In this document: one piece after another, positions 1 to 9,891 of the stretch
Numbering within the stretch: the stretch's first letter is position 1
How the letters are laid out: every line of letters starts with the position of its first letter
Origin: Zelonia costaricensis
Lineage: Eukaryota; Euglenozoa; Kinetoplastea; Trypanosomatida; Trypanosomatidae
Direction: 5' to 3'
Length of the DNA stretch: 32,779 nt
Assembly (NCBI GenBank): GCA_030849075.1
Contig: JASAOO010003254.1
Coordinates: 1-32,779 of the forward strand
Translations under genes and position numbers: made by a program
Notes under the pieces: model-generated
Told to the model about the DNA's origin: nothing
What the model saw: only the letters and a program-made list of their open reading frames with translations
Database searches by the model: none

Positions 1-850
1 GTCGAGCTCCGCCCCTGTCCTGCTTCACTTCTTGATCGATCACACGTTCACCCAAGCCGCTCCTCCCTGCCCCCTCCCCTGCTCTTCGCCTGCCGCCTCG
101 CGTCCCTCCGCCACCCCCCCCCCTCCGCACGCAGCGCACCTGCGTTTCTCGTCCCTCCCCCGTCCATCGGCGCCCGTTGCATGTGCACAGAACACCGCCA
201 ATGCCCGGCGCGTATTTGTGTTTCTTTGTTTGTTTCTTGTTTGTGCGGAGTCACCCGCGCGCACGGTGTTCAGGCGCCCCTCGTCCGCCCCTTCTCCCCT
301 TTCCGCGCGCCTCCTCTTGGTATGACCTGCACCGACTGACACGTGCACGCGGCTGTGCTCGTGTACGTGTGTGTGTGGGGGGGTGGGGGGTGCGACTCTG
401 TCCTCTCCTCGTTCTGGCCTCTCTCCCACGCTCTTTCCATTCCTTTCCGCTTCTCCTCTTAGCTTGTGCTCGCGCGTGTGTGATGCCCCTCCTCCCCCCC
501 CCTCCCCTCCGGTGTGAGAGGGGGACGCTGGCAGTCGGTGCGTCGACGCCCTCGTATGGGTGTGCATGGGTGTGTGGGCATCAGCTCTCCTGTGAATCAA
601 GAACTCCCCCTCCCTCCCTCCCCCCCTTCCCCTGCAAAGCCGTCCCGCACCGCACCACACCTCCCCTCCCTTCCACTCTTCACTTCCATCAGACTCCGCT
701 GGTTGGGAAGGGGGCGAAGGCGAGGACGGGGCCGGGGTCTCTCACAGGTGTGCCCGCTCTGATCCTCTCTGGCTTCCTGCGTGTGTGCGTGCGTATTTGT
801 GTTTTTTTTTTCTTGCTTCAGTTCGGGGTTCGCTTCGTATGTGTACAAGT

Positions 851-1094
851 GTATGTGTGTGTGTGTGTGTTAGCTCGTGGGTTATTATCTTTTTTAGGCG
901 CGTGTGCCAGTGAGAGAGAGAGTCAGTGCCGCCTCTTGCGGCCTCATCTCCCCCACCCCCGCCACCTCGCACACCGCTTCTTCTCCTCCGCTGGAGGTGG
1001 CGGCGTCTCTCGCTCTCTTGTATGTGTATGTGTGTGTGTGCGTGTGTGCGTGAGTGTGATGGCGGGCATGACGCAAACACACACACACACACAC
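851..1094. repeat. TG microsatellites followed by a CA microsatellite
   Basis: TG-rich runs lie at 851-870 and 1021-1060, and a CA run at 1077-1094. They are simple dinucleotide repeats with occasional interruptions, typical of the spacers in this window. Confidence 0.9.
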
Positions 1095-1375
1095 GCCATG
1101 CGCACACGCCCTCCACCCTCTTCTGCCGTCCCCCTCGGACTGCCTTGCGTCGGTACACTTCGTTTCTCTCTTAGTCCAGCTCCCCATTCGCTCCCCCTCC
1201 CTTCTCTTCCCTTCCCCTCTCTCCTTCGTGGTCCCACTGCATACGCGCTTCGAGTTGTGCCCCCTGGTGCCCCCGCCGCCCGCCGCCCGCTTCTCCTCGC
1301 ATCGCCACGTTCTTCACCCGCACCTGAGGGACATCAGGAGCTCACCTCCGCACCACATCAACGCGCACTTGCGAA

Positions 1376-1396
1376 CGCACGCACGCACGCACGCAC
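1376..1396. repeat. (ACGC)n tetranucleotide repeat
   Basis: About five tandem copies of ACGC. It is the only clear tetranucleotide repeat in the window and lies in the gene-free 5' stretch. Confidence 0.85.
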
Positions 1397-1475
1397 CCTC
1401 CCCCTCCTCTCCCTCCCTACTGGCACGCCAGCTTCTTTATCTATAGGGTAGTCCAGTCTTGTGTTGTCGCGCTTC

Positions 1476-1512
1476 GTGTGTGTGTGTGTGTGTATGTGTG
1501 TGTGTGTGTGTG
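1476..1512. repeat. (TG)n microsatellite
   Basis: A TG run with a single A interruption. A second, shorter TG run follows at 1726-1751. Confidence 0.9.
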
Positions 1513-2001
1513 AAACTGTGGGGACGGAGGAGGCGAAGCTGGTGCCGGGAAAGATGGTATGGCGTCGTCCGGTGTGGGCGCGGTGGGCAATCGCCCCCGC
1601 GCTCCCGGCTCCACCTCTCCTCCCTTTGCGGCCGCCTTCCCCCCCCCCTCCGCCATCTCCTCGGGCGCACGCTTCTCGCATACCCTTTACGTTCTTCGTT
1701 TTATCGAAGTGTGCGTCCGCACGCGTATGTGTGTATGTGTGTGTGTGTGCGTCGGCGTGTCGAGCTGACAACTCGCTGACGGTAGACGAAGAGGCCAGAG
1801 AAGAGACACCGTGTGTGTGATATCTGGCTACTCCGCCAAGCTGACAGGACACATCGACACACGCGCACACGATCTCGTGAACCGCGCACGCAAGGCCTGT
1901 CGCTCAAGCCACGATGCGCGCTTCACCTCCCGTCTCGTTCCTCCGCTGTCGCACTTCTCTCTCTCCGGCTCTTTACGTGTTCTTTACGTTGTCATTGACG
2001 C

Positions 2002-2033
2002 NGGGGGGCCCCCCCCCCCCCCCCCCCCCCCCC
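2002..2033. other. Unresolved base next to G6/C25 homopolymers
   Basis: A single N at 2002 is followed by six G and then 25 C. A lone ambiguous base against long homopolymers suggests a failed read or a collapsed contig join, so the true length here is unknown. Unlike the other N in this window, the flanks are not duplicated. Confidence 0.85.
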
Positions 2034-3219
2034 ACTCCGCCCCCTGCATCACCGCCTTCCCGCCTCTCTCCTCCCCCTGCACACCCTTCTAGTTCTTCAC
2101 TCCCCCCTTTTCTCTCTCTCTCTCTCCTTCATCCTCTTCATGTGACTGTGCCATTCCGCCCTTCCTTTCCGGACCCCCTTCCTTGTGAACCCCTCCGCAG
2201 GCGCGTTTGTGTGAACGTGTGTGTGTATGTGTGCTCGTTGCCTTCCCTCTTTCCCTCCCCCGCCCACCGCGCCACCGCACGACACACATGCACACCGCCC
2301 CGTCCTTCCCACGATCGAGTCGCCTCAGTCTGCATCACCGAAAGTCTAAATCAGAAATCGAATGATCAACTCACTTTCCCCGTTCGCACATAGAGAGAGA
2401 GCAGTGACACGATCATGTGCGCTGATGTGCAAGTGTGTGTGTCGGGTGGAATACCGTCAACACACACACTCACAACATCGTGCTCGCACGGGATAGGCAG
2501 CTGGAGGCGCGGGCGGTAGGCTTCAGCGTGGTGCCCACCATCCCACCAACCCCCCCCCTTCTCTTCCTCCTGCGTCACTCTCTTGATCATGCCTGCGGGA
2601 CTCCTCTTCCACGTTACCGTCTTCAACGCTTCCCTTTCGCCCCTCACCGGCTGACCGTGTCCCCCCCTCCCCCCCCCGCGTCTTCACCAACGCGACCACG
2701 CCCCAATCGGTGCACGTGCGCTTGTGCTGATGCCGCTTCTCGAACTCAGAACTTGACGTGTGCACGTCCGCATCCCCGCACGCAGGTGTCACACTCCGTC
2801 CGAGCTACCCACACACACACAAACACGAACACACTCACAGACACGGATTGATTCGAGTGCTAACGCAAACGCGTCTAGGGTTTTGTGTGTGTGTGTGTGT
2901 GTGTGCGTGCAGCAACGCCTCTCGTTCTCACCATACTTTTAGTTATAACTTGATCAGCTTTCCTTTTCATACCTCTCGTCACGTGCATTCTTGTTGTCCC
3001 TCTCGCGTCTCTGTGCGTCTGCACGGGTGTGAGAAGCGGAAGAGGGGAGGACGAGCAGTAGCAGCAGCAGCAGCGAGGCGCGTCGGTGCCTCCTCCTCCT
3101 CCTCCAAGCGCTGAAACTCGACATCCAACACACGCACCTCCCGTGTTGCGCTTGAGCGTGTCTCACCAAACAGCCCATCACACACACAGGCACACCACAC
3201 GCTCGCAAAGCAGACGACC

Positions 3220-6200
3220 ATGTCGCAGCGAGGGATGGGCGGTGGTGGCGGCAGCAACGGCGGCAACGGCCCAAGCGCGTCTGCCGCTCCCTCGCCCATG
3301 GCCTTCAGTCCCCACGCGCCCCCACCCATCAGTCTGAGCGCGGCCGCCGCGGCGGTCGGCAGCGGTAGTGGGCACTTCACCACCTCGGGTGTCACCGTGG
3401 CGTCCTCTGCGATACTGAACTCGGCCAACGCGCTCGAGCTGATGCGCACCTATCACATGTACGTCCGCATGCACAAGACGCGCTGGCGGTGCCTTGTGCT
3501 CGTCGTGCTGCTCGTTGTCTTCTACTCGCAGTGCACGTTCCGTGGCCGCTTCGACACAGCCGGCAGCGCCGTGGGTGGCGGGTTGGGGGGCGGCAGCGGC
3601 GTCGGCGCCGGGGGCGGCGGCGTGGACGGCGGGGGTCCGGGGACGGGGGGCGTCGGCGCGGGCGGTCCGGTGGGAGCGGCGGGGCTCGCGGGCGGTGCTC
3701 CCGGGGGTGGGCCCGTGCCTGGCGGCGCGGGGGCGGCGAAGGACGGTAGCGGCGGCTTCGACCTCGACGGCTTCGACGATGACGGCGCGTCCGGCAGTGG
3801 CGGTGGCAGCGGCAGCGGCGGCGGGGGGAGCGGCGGCGTGGAGGGGCGGCGGCGTCGGCGCTACGCGCGGCTGCCGCTCGTCTCCCGGCTGTTCGGCGGC
3901 GGCGGCGCGGGCAGCGGCGGTGGCGTGCTCGGCGGCGCTGCGACGATGGGTCGCATGGAGCTGTGGGAGGTGCGGTGGTGGCCGGGCACGAACCGCACGC
4001 CTGAGACGACGCAGGCCGAGGACGAGGTGGGCCTGCACGTGGCCACCCCCAATGCCGCCTCCCTCTCTGTGGCACGGGGGCAGCCGCCGTGGACGGTGAA
4101 CACGCGGCGCGGGGTGGTGGCGGCGGTGGGGCGTGGGTTCGCGCAGCTCTCGGGGCTGCTGCTGGGCCGCGACCCCCCGCCGTACGCCATGGCGCTCAGC
4201 GCCTTCTTCCGCACGCGGCAGGCCATGATGGGCGGGTCGTGCAACCAGTGCCAGACCCGCGCCATCGACCACGAGGTGCACGCCGAGCTCGTCAACTACC
4301 ACGTCTTCGTCCGTGACTTCAAGCTGCGCGTGCCAATGCTGCTCTACTACAACCGCATGCCGATGTACGCGATGCTGCACCACCTGCGGCTGATGCGAGT
4401 GCGCAATTACCAGCTGCTGGAGTTCCTGGGACGCAGCTACGCCGCTAGGGTGCGGCCTGAGGCGGTTGCTGGCGGCGTCGGGCACGACCCGGACCGCCAC
4501 ACCCGCGAGCTCAACTACGAGCTGGCGCGCCTGTCCCTCGTCTTCTACCTCCAGCGGCTGCACCTCCGCGCGCTGCGGCACGCGGATGCGATGCGGCTGG
4601 AGACGCTGCACTTCCTCCGCTACCTCAGCTCCACCATCCCGGTGCTGCGCAATGTGTGGGTCGGGCAGGACCACTGCGCGTGGCCCGGCGTCTCCTGCAT
4701 CGTCGTCCGCGTCCCGCTGAACTCGCTGATCGACGACAACCACCCCGCCGTGCAGGGCTTGGTGGAAGAAATCTTCTCCGTCTGCCGCGGGCCACAGTGC
4801 CGGCAGCGCCGCTGCATCGCCCCGTCGTGCGCGACATACACGCGCCACCTCACCCGGCGGCTCCTCACCGCGTCGGCGCCGGGGTACTGGATGAGGTGGG
4901 AGCGCACGGACGACACTGCCGCGATGGACGAGATGGTGTGGCCACGCATGTCCCCCTCTACGACAAGCACCGCACCGCCTACGCCCGGCAGTGTAGGCGG
5001 GGCGGGGGCGCCGACGAATGGCGGCAGCGCGGGGACAGGCGCGACTGGCGCTGGCGGCGGCACCGGCGCGGGTGCCACCACCGCAGCAGCAGCAGCAGCA
5101 GCAGCAGCAGCGCGCGCGGCTGGCCGCACGAGTGCGTCAGTGTCGGCCCGCACGGTGTGGACGGAGCAGATGTTCGCCTACGAGCATCCGCACCTCGTGC
5201 TCACCGACCCGGCGGTGCTCGTCGACATCGACGTGCAGGCCGTCGTGGAGGAGGTCCTGGGCCCGATCGACCCGCCCAGCAACAAGGGCAGCCCCCGCAG
5301 CAGCGAGGCCGACGGGGGTGACGACGGCGCGGGTGATGACGCCGCCGCCGCTGATGCGGCGGCGTCGGCTGGGCCTGCGGGGGACACGAGTGTGCCCAAC
5401 TACCCGGAGAACACGGAACGGCCGCTCGTCGGCGACCTCCTTGCGATGCAGCGGCGTCTGCTCGAGGCCATCGCGCAGGCTGCCCCGCGCGGCGTGCGCT
5501 ACGGCAAGCAGCGCCGCGACGGCCCCGCCACGACGATCCCGTTTACGTTCGTGATGCTGAACCTGGCCAACATGGGGCTGCGCGGGTACCTGCCCGACTT
5601 CTACGACATCGCCTCCAGCTACGACATCCCTGCCGAGACTCTCGCGGCCGCCGCCGGGGTGGCACCCGACTCGACGCGGGCGAGCACCGCCGCGTCCATG
5701 GCCGACGCCGACGACGAAGAGAAGACGACGACGGGTTCGGCAGCCGGTCGCGGCAGCTCTACGGCCGCCCCCTCGTCTGCCAAGTCCGGCACGGCCTCAG
5801 ACATCAGCATCCACACCCCGCGCTCCGACGTGTACTGGGGCCGCCTCTCTCGCCTTCGCATGCTGGAGGCCCGCAACGTGTCGACGTCGCCGCTCACCGG
5901 CGCCCCGATCGTGCCGCGCCGCTCTGTCGCCTCCGTCACGGCCATCGCGGCCGAGCTGCAGCGCGTGCTGCGGCGGGCGGAGAAGATTGGGCAGCGCAAC
6001 CACCACGAGGACCTCGCCGCGTACTTCTCCGAGGTCGCGGCGCTCGCCCGATACCAGAACGAGCGGTGGAGCGCGTACCGCTGGCCGGAGGCGATGATCA
6101 CGGTCACGAACGACGTGACCCAGTCCGCGGCGCGGCGGGTGTACCCGTACTTCGACGACAGCGCCTTCTCCAGCAACCTCCCCAACCCGGTGCACAACGT

Positions 6201-6864
6201 CGACCACAGCATCGACGTCTTCGGCGAGCTGAACCCGCGGCTCATCGCGCTGCTCTCGCTCGACGTCTCTGCCAACCCGCTGCTCACCCACCTCTTCCCC
6301 CGCACGTGGCTATCCATACCATTCCTGCAGTCGGTGCGCACCGCTGGCACCTCGGTCCTGACCCCGCCCCTCCGCATGCGGGCGCGGCTCTACAACTTCT
6401 CGCACCACTGCCCCAACATCGATGCCCGCGTGGCGAGCAACATGCAGACCTACGCGCAGGAGGCGATGCTGCAGCGGCAGCGCCGCGACGCCGCGTCCGC
6501 AGCGCGCGACAAGGCCGCCACGAAGGCGGCGGCTCGAGCCGCGGCGGCGGCAGCGGCCACCGTGACGAACAAGGGCGACGCCGGCGTCGGGGTGGACCCG
6601 GATCGCCACGCCTTCACCTCGCCGCCGATCGTCACCTCCGCCGCGATGGGGGGCACGAGCTTTCATGACAAGGACTTCGTCGGTGCTGTGCTCGTGCCGC
6701 CCTTCACGAAGATGGACGCGGCCTTCACTGCGAACGAGCGGGCGATGGCGGCGTCGCAGCGGCAGGACCCGCTGACGGGGCGGCATGCGCTGGACTACCA
6801 GATCCAGGCCGCATTCGACGAGGGCCTCATCCAGGGCATCAAGCGGCTGCTGAAACTGTCGTAG
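3220..6864 (+). CDS. Single-pass membrane protein with LRR-type cap motif and scattered LRR-like segments
   Basis: Predicted 1214 aa, with ATG at 3220 (A at -3). A glycine/alanine-rich N-terminus is followed by one hydrophobic segment at about residues 90-106 with Arg/Lys just before it (RMHKTRWR), so I infer a type II topology with most of the protein in the lumen or outside. Residues 115-240 are almost pure Gly/Ser/Ala. Beyond it lie CNQC (341-344) and C-x-W-x-G-V-x-C (486-493). In plant LRR receptors and trypanosomatid surface LRR antigens this spacing caps the leucine-rich repeats. LRR-like segments follow at about 778-793 (LNLANMGLRGYLPDF), 876-894 and 1008-1035 (LLSLDVSANPLLTHLF), separated by disordered inserts. 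Ala runs occur at 622-631 and 1104-1113. The function is unknown. LRR membership is my inference from pattern, not from an alignment. Confidence 0.85.
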   Translation: MSQRGMGGGGGSNGGNGPSASAAPSPMAFSPHAPPPISLSAAAAAVGSGSGHFTTSGVTVASSAILNSANALELMRTYHMYVRMHKTRWRCLVLVVLLVVFYSQCTFRGRFDTAGSAVGGGLGGGSGVGAGGGGVDGGGPGTGGVGAGGPVGAAGLAGGAPGGGPVPGGAGAAKDGSGGFDLDGFDDDGASGSGGGSGSGGGGSGGVEGRRRRRYARLPLVSRLFGGGGAGSGGGVLGGAATMGRMELWEVRWWPGTNRTPETTQAEDEVGLHVATPNAASLSVARGQPPWTVNTRRGVVAAVGRGFAQLSGLLLGRDPPPYAMALSAFFRTRQAMMGGSCNQCQTRAIDHEVHAELVNYHVFVRDFKLRVPMLLYYNRMPMYAMLHHLRLMRVRNYQLLEFLGRSYAARVRPEAVAGGVGHDPDRHTRELNYELARLSLVFYLQRLHLRALRHADAMRLETLHFLRYLSSTIPVLRNVWVGQDHCAWPGVSCIVVRVPLNSLIDDNHPAVQGLVEEIFSVCRGPQCRQRRCIAPSCATYTRHLTRRLLTASAPGYWMRWERTDDTAAMDEMVWPRMSPSTTSTAPPTPGSVGGAGAPTNGGSAGTGATGAGGGTGAGATTAAAAAAAAAARAAGRTSASVSARTVWTEQMFAYEHPHLVLTDPAVLVDIDVQAVVEEVLGPIDPPSNKGSPRSSEADGGDDGAGDDAAAADAAASAGPAGDTSVPNYPENTERPLVGDLLAMQRRLLEAIAQAAPRGVRYGKQRRDGPATTIPFTFVMLNLANMGLRGYLPDFYDIASSYDIPAETLAAAAGVAPDSTRASTAASMADADDEEKTTTGSAAGRGSSTAAPSSAKSGTASDISIHTPRSDVYWGRLSRLRMLEARNVSTSPLTGAPIVPRRSVASVTAIAAELQRVLRRAEKIGQRNHHEDLAAYFSEVAALARYQNERWSAYRWPEAMITVTNDVTQSAARRVYPYFDDSAFSSNLPNPVHNVDHSIDVFGELNPRLIALLSLDVSANPLLTHLFPRTWLSIPFLQSVRTAGTSVLTPPLRMRARLYNFSHHCPNIDARVASNMQTYAQEAMLQRQRRDAASAARDKAATKAAARAAAAAAATVTNKGDAGVGVDPDRHAFTSPPIVTSAAMGGTSFHDKDFVGAVLVPPFTKMDAAFTANERAMAASQRQDPLTGRHALDYQIQAAFDEGLIQGIKRLLKLS
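3570..3735 (+). repeat. Glycine-codon G-rich tract inside the membrane-protein gene
   Basis: The coding strand has G-runs of three to six bases at close spacing (for example 3631-3635, 3639-3642, 3645-3650 and 3660-3662), encoding the Gly-rich linker after the membrane segment. The pattern meets a loose G-quadruplex definition on the + strand and would also be on the RNA. Confidence 0.6.
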
Positions 6865-7789
6865 AGGGTGCGTGTGCTTGTGTTTGTGTTTGCATGTGTT
6901 TTTGTTTGCATATATGTGTGTGCATCTGTGAGATGAGGCGCCAACAAGAGGGAAGGAGAACGGTGAAGGGGGGCGGGGGTGGCGGGGAGGTTGACGTGTG
7001 CGTCTCATGTGTGACTCCGCAGTGCAGACCTTTGGTGTTCTCCTGCCTCACACCCCAGCCCCCCCTCCCCCCCCGGTGGCCCCCCTCCCCACCACCCAAC
7101 CACCCGTCGTCCCTCAACACTTCGATGGCTGTCGTATAAGTACTGCTGCGTAACTCCCTTTTGTGTGTTTCCTCTGGGTGAGGACCACCGACACATGGTG
7201 CACCGCCTGGCGGCCCACACCGCCACCGTCACCCCACGCCCTCTCCTCCCCCCTCCCCAGGTAATGCACATCAGCCCGCCCTAAGCGTGCGCTGCCTCTG
7301 CCTCCGCCCCCCCCTCCCCTCCCCGCGCTCCATCTCCCGTTCTTCCCCTCACCCGTGGCCCCGCCGCCTCGTGTGGCCCCTCGCCCGCCACGCGTGGGCA
7401 TCGCAGTTATGGCGCCGGTGCAGCGGCCACTCGCAGCGTGCGTGCGGACAAGGAGGGAGGGGGGAGGGAGGACAGGCACAGGTGTGGGAGCTGCCGTCCA
7501 CGAAGCTCACTCTCTCCTCCACCCCCCTCCCCCGCTCCCGGTGCGGCGGGCACCAGCGCAATCCTCCCTCTACCGTCCAACATGATGCAGCACGTCAACG
7601 TGATGCGGATGCAGGCCAGTGAGGAGGAGGGAGAGAGGGGGGGAGCCGCGTCCGAGTTGGACTACGGCCGTTCTCGAATGTCCTCCCACGTGCCGGCCCA
7701 CCTGTCCACCACCCTCCCCCTCCCCCCGGTGCTCCTTTTCTCTCTTCCTTTGCCCTCCTCTGACACACGTGTTGGTGCTTCATCTCGGG

Positions 7790-7820
<31 letters not shown>

Positions 7821-7951
7821 GCCAACCATCCGCAGAGCTCGCACGCCTTCCACTCGCATCAACACACACACACACACACACACACCGCCAACTTCGCGCT
7901 TCCACTTCTCCCCCACGTTCGACTTGTACATCCGCACACCTTTATCACCAC
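6865..7951. other. Spacer between membrane-protein gene and LRR-protein gene
   Basis: No gene is supported. Right after the stop the sequence is T/G-rich (6869-6930), as in most 3' regions here. Then come C-rich stretches and, close to the next gene, two perfect CA microsatellites at 7790-7817 and 7862-7885. The frame of the next gene stays open leftwards through this spacer, but it encodes only His-Thr repeats and low-complexity sequence. Confidence 0.7.
7790..7885. repeat. Two CA microsatellites before the LRR-protein gene
   Basis: CA runs at 7790-7817 and 7862-7885 are separated by a 44-bp unique stretch. They lie 77 bases or more upstream of the chosen start codon. Confidence 0.95.
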
Positions 7952-7953
7952 AG
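7952..7953 (+). promoter_or_regulatory. Candidate trans-splice acceptor AG
   Basis: The AG of ttatcaccacag follows a pyrimidine-rich stretch (7891-7945). It would leave a 9-nt leader before the ATG at 7963. This supports choosing that ATG over the in-frame ATG at 7582. Confidence 0.45.
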
Positions 7954-7962
7954 GCGGCGCCC

Positions 7963-9891
7963 ATGCACGCGCTCGTCCAGGAGAAAAACGCGGCGGAGCA
8001 GCTGCGGCACCTCGAGTACCAGGTGCTGAAGGACCGGCTCGGCCACATCTTCACGCAGACGATCACCAACAACATGGGCGGCAGCAAGGTGCGCGGGGTC
8101 AACCACCTGGAGTCGTTGTGGGGCCGCCTCGGGTCGCACCCGCAGTGGATGCAGGTCATGAGCCCCGCGCAGCTCTCGCTGCTTCTATCGTTCGACCAGC
8201 GTCTTGAGTTCCGCTGTGACGAGGACGAGACCCGCGTGCGGCCCGGCTTCGTGGAGTGCGTGCTGTCCCGCCTTCCGTACCTCACGACATGCACGCTCAG
8301 CAACATGGAGCTCAGTATCAACCACCCCGAGCTGCTGGAGGCGCCGCTGATGTGCGAGCGGCCCTTCCCCGCGCTGCGCCACCTCGACCTCCGCCGCAGC
8401 ACGATCAGTGACGACGAGCTCGCCGCGCTGGTGCGCGTGATGCCGCGGCTCGAGACGTGCGACGTGCGCGGCTGTTTCAACCTGTCGTGGCGCGGTGTGG
8501 AGGCGGCGCGAGAGGTAGCGAGCGCGATGGGCCACCCGCCGCTGGCGACGCAGCCGGCGACGCTGGTGGAGAAGGAGAGCGAGCACGACTGGCTCTTCGC
8601 GCTGTACGGGCGGCATCTGAACCAGGCGGAGGGTGGCCTGCTCGCCCTCTGGCGTGAGGTGCGCGTGGACGAGGCGGGTAACTTCTGGAAGGGCATGGTG
8701 AACGAGGCGCAGCTGAACATGCTGCTGCACCACGACACCCGCAAGAGCATCCGCATCGAGAGCATGCGGGGCGACGACTTCGTGTGCGGCGCTTTCCAGA
8801 ACGTCTTTCCCCGCCTGCCACAGCTGCGCAGCATCATCCTGCGTGACATGGACTTCTCCATGGACAGCTTTGTCCTCCGCACAATCCCGAACCCGTTCCC
8901 CGCGCTGCGGGAGCTCTACATCGAGACCTCCAACATGGACAACCGCTACGTGATGGAGCTGGTCCAGCTGATGCCGGCGCTGGAGGTGCTGGGGCTGAAG
9001 GGCTGCTACAAGGTGTCGTGGCGTGTCATGGAGCTGGCGCGTGCCACCGGTGGGCCGAAGCTGCGCGTGCTGCCCGAGTCGCGCGAGGAGAAGGTGAAGG
9101 GGGACGAGGCGGCGCTGGACATACTGTGGAAGGACCTCAACTCCCGCGAGGCGCAGGAGGAGTACCGCAGCCTGCACCACGAGTACGGCGCGGTGCTGCG
9201 CAAGATGGATTCGATGCGGCCCGCCAACACGAACGGGCCGTGGCTATTGTGGAAGGAGCTGGGCGGCACGCACCACTGGCGCACGCACCTGCGGCCCACG
9301 CAGCTCACGCTGCTGCTCTCGCGCGACAAGACGACAACGCTGACGTTCACCGTGGACGTGGGCGAGACGAGCGCGTCGGCACCCGCGTCGGGGCCGAACT
9401 CCGCGGTGGGCAAGAGCTCGTCTGCCGTGTCGGGGGCGACAGGGAACAGCTCGTGGAGCGCCATGACGGACCCGTCGCTGACGTCGAACGGTTCGCTGCA
9501 GCTCGACGCCGGCGAGGTGCGTGCCTACTTCAGCCACGCCGTGGCTCGCCTGCCGGAGCTGCAGGAGCTGGACCTGGACGCGTGCCCTGTCTGGCCCTTC
9601 CTGTGGAAGCTGCAGGACGACCGCGTCGACACGCCCTTCCCGCAGCTGCGCCGCATGCGGCTGCGCAACATGACGTGCCGCGCCAAGGACCTGCGCGACC
9701 TCGTGCGCCACATCCCGTCACTGGAGAAGGGTGAGGAGGGCTCGGATGACAACGGCATCGTCGTGGACGCGGCCTTCGTGGACTACGAGGACTACGCGCC
9801 GTCGAAGCTGCGGCTGATGTGCTGCGGCAAGGTGTCCGTGTGCCACCCGGACGGCACCTGGCACGCGCTCGGCGACCTGCCGAACCGGTAG
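7963..9891 (+). CDS. Leucine-rich protein with three tandem copies of one module
   Basis: Predicted 642 aa. Three modules start at about W53, W230 and W430. Each has Leu-Trp, then a second Trp, then Q-L-x-x-L-L-x-x-D (70-78, 250-258, 447-455), then a leucine-rich part with FPALRHLDLR (135-144), FPALRELYIE (312-321) or FPQLRRMRLR (559-568), and then LVRVMPRLETCDVRGC (156-171), LVQLMPALEVLGLKGC (333-348) or a shortened LVRHIPSLEKG (580-590). A Ser/Ala insert at 469-513 interrupts module 3. No signal peptide or membrane segment is visible, so a cytosolic scaffold is plausible. Start choice: 7963 lies just after a splice-like AG, and the upstream in-frame sequence is microsatellite. The LRR-like fold is inferred from leucine spacing. 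I do not recognise a named family. Confidence 0.85.
   Translation: MHALVQEKNAAEQLRHLEYQVLKDRLGHIFTQTITNNMGGSKVRGVNHLESLWGRLGSHPQWMQVMSPAQLSLLLSFDQRLEFRCDEDETRVRPGFVECVLSRLPYLTTCTLSNMELSINHPELLEAPLMCERPFPALRHLDLRRSTISDDELAALVRVMPRLETCDVRGCFNLSWRGVEAAREVASAMGHPPLATQPATLVEKESEHDWLFALYGRHLNQAEGGLLALWREVRVDEAGNFWKGMVNEAQLNMLLHHDTRKSIRIESMRGDDFVCGAFQNVFPRLPQLRSIILRDMDFSMDSFVLRTIPNPFPALRELYIETSNMDNRYVMELVQLMPALEVLGLKGCYKVSWRVMELARATGGPKLRVLPESREEKVKGDEAALDILWKDLNSREAQEEYRSLHHEYGAVLRKMDSMRPANTNGPWLLWKELGGTHHWRTHLRPTQLTLLLSRDKTTTLTFTVDVGETSASAPASGPNSAVGKSSSAVSGATGNSSWSAMTDPSLTSNGSLQLDAGEVRAYFSHAVARLPELQELDLDACPVWPFLWKLQDDRVDTPFPQLRRMRLRNMTCRAKDLRDLVRHIPSLEKGEEGSDDNGIVVDAAFVDYEDYAPSKLRLMCCGKVSVCHPDGTWHALGDLPNR

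Larger units (their letters stand above)
1..3219. other. Gene-free 5' stretch, pyrimidine- and TG/CA-rich
   Basis: I see no credible gene here. The open frames are low-complexity runs rich in His-Thr, Cys-Val and Pro that come from CA, TG and C-rich repeats. The + strand is strongly pyrimidine-rich (bases 2041-2100 hold 16 T and 6 A), like the other spacers of this + strand gene array. At 3.2 kb it is the longest spacer in the window, even before any sequence missing at the N. It probably holds the 3' end of an upstream transcript and the leader of the 3220 gene. A pyrimidine tract at about 2960-3020 followed by AG at 3032-3036 is a possible trans-splice acceptor for that gene. No tRNA, telomeric repeat or strand-skew change was seen. 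Confidence 0.6.

Noticed and set aside
177..1451. 424-codon + strand frame in the left gene-free stretch
   Set aside because: It is made of TG- and CA-repeat translation (Cys-Val and His-Thr runs) and pyrimidine-tract translation, with no ordered domain.
3178..4848. 556-aa antisense open frame over the membrane-protein gene
   Set aside because: It is rich in Ala, Arg, His and Val with no domain pattern, as expected of an antisense shadow of a GC-rich gene.
7438..7962. N-terminal extension of the LRR protein, including ATG at 7582
   Set aside because: The extension translates two CA microsatellites into His-Thr runs, and a splice-like AG lies just before the 7963 ATG.
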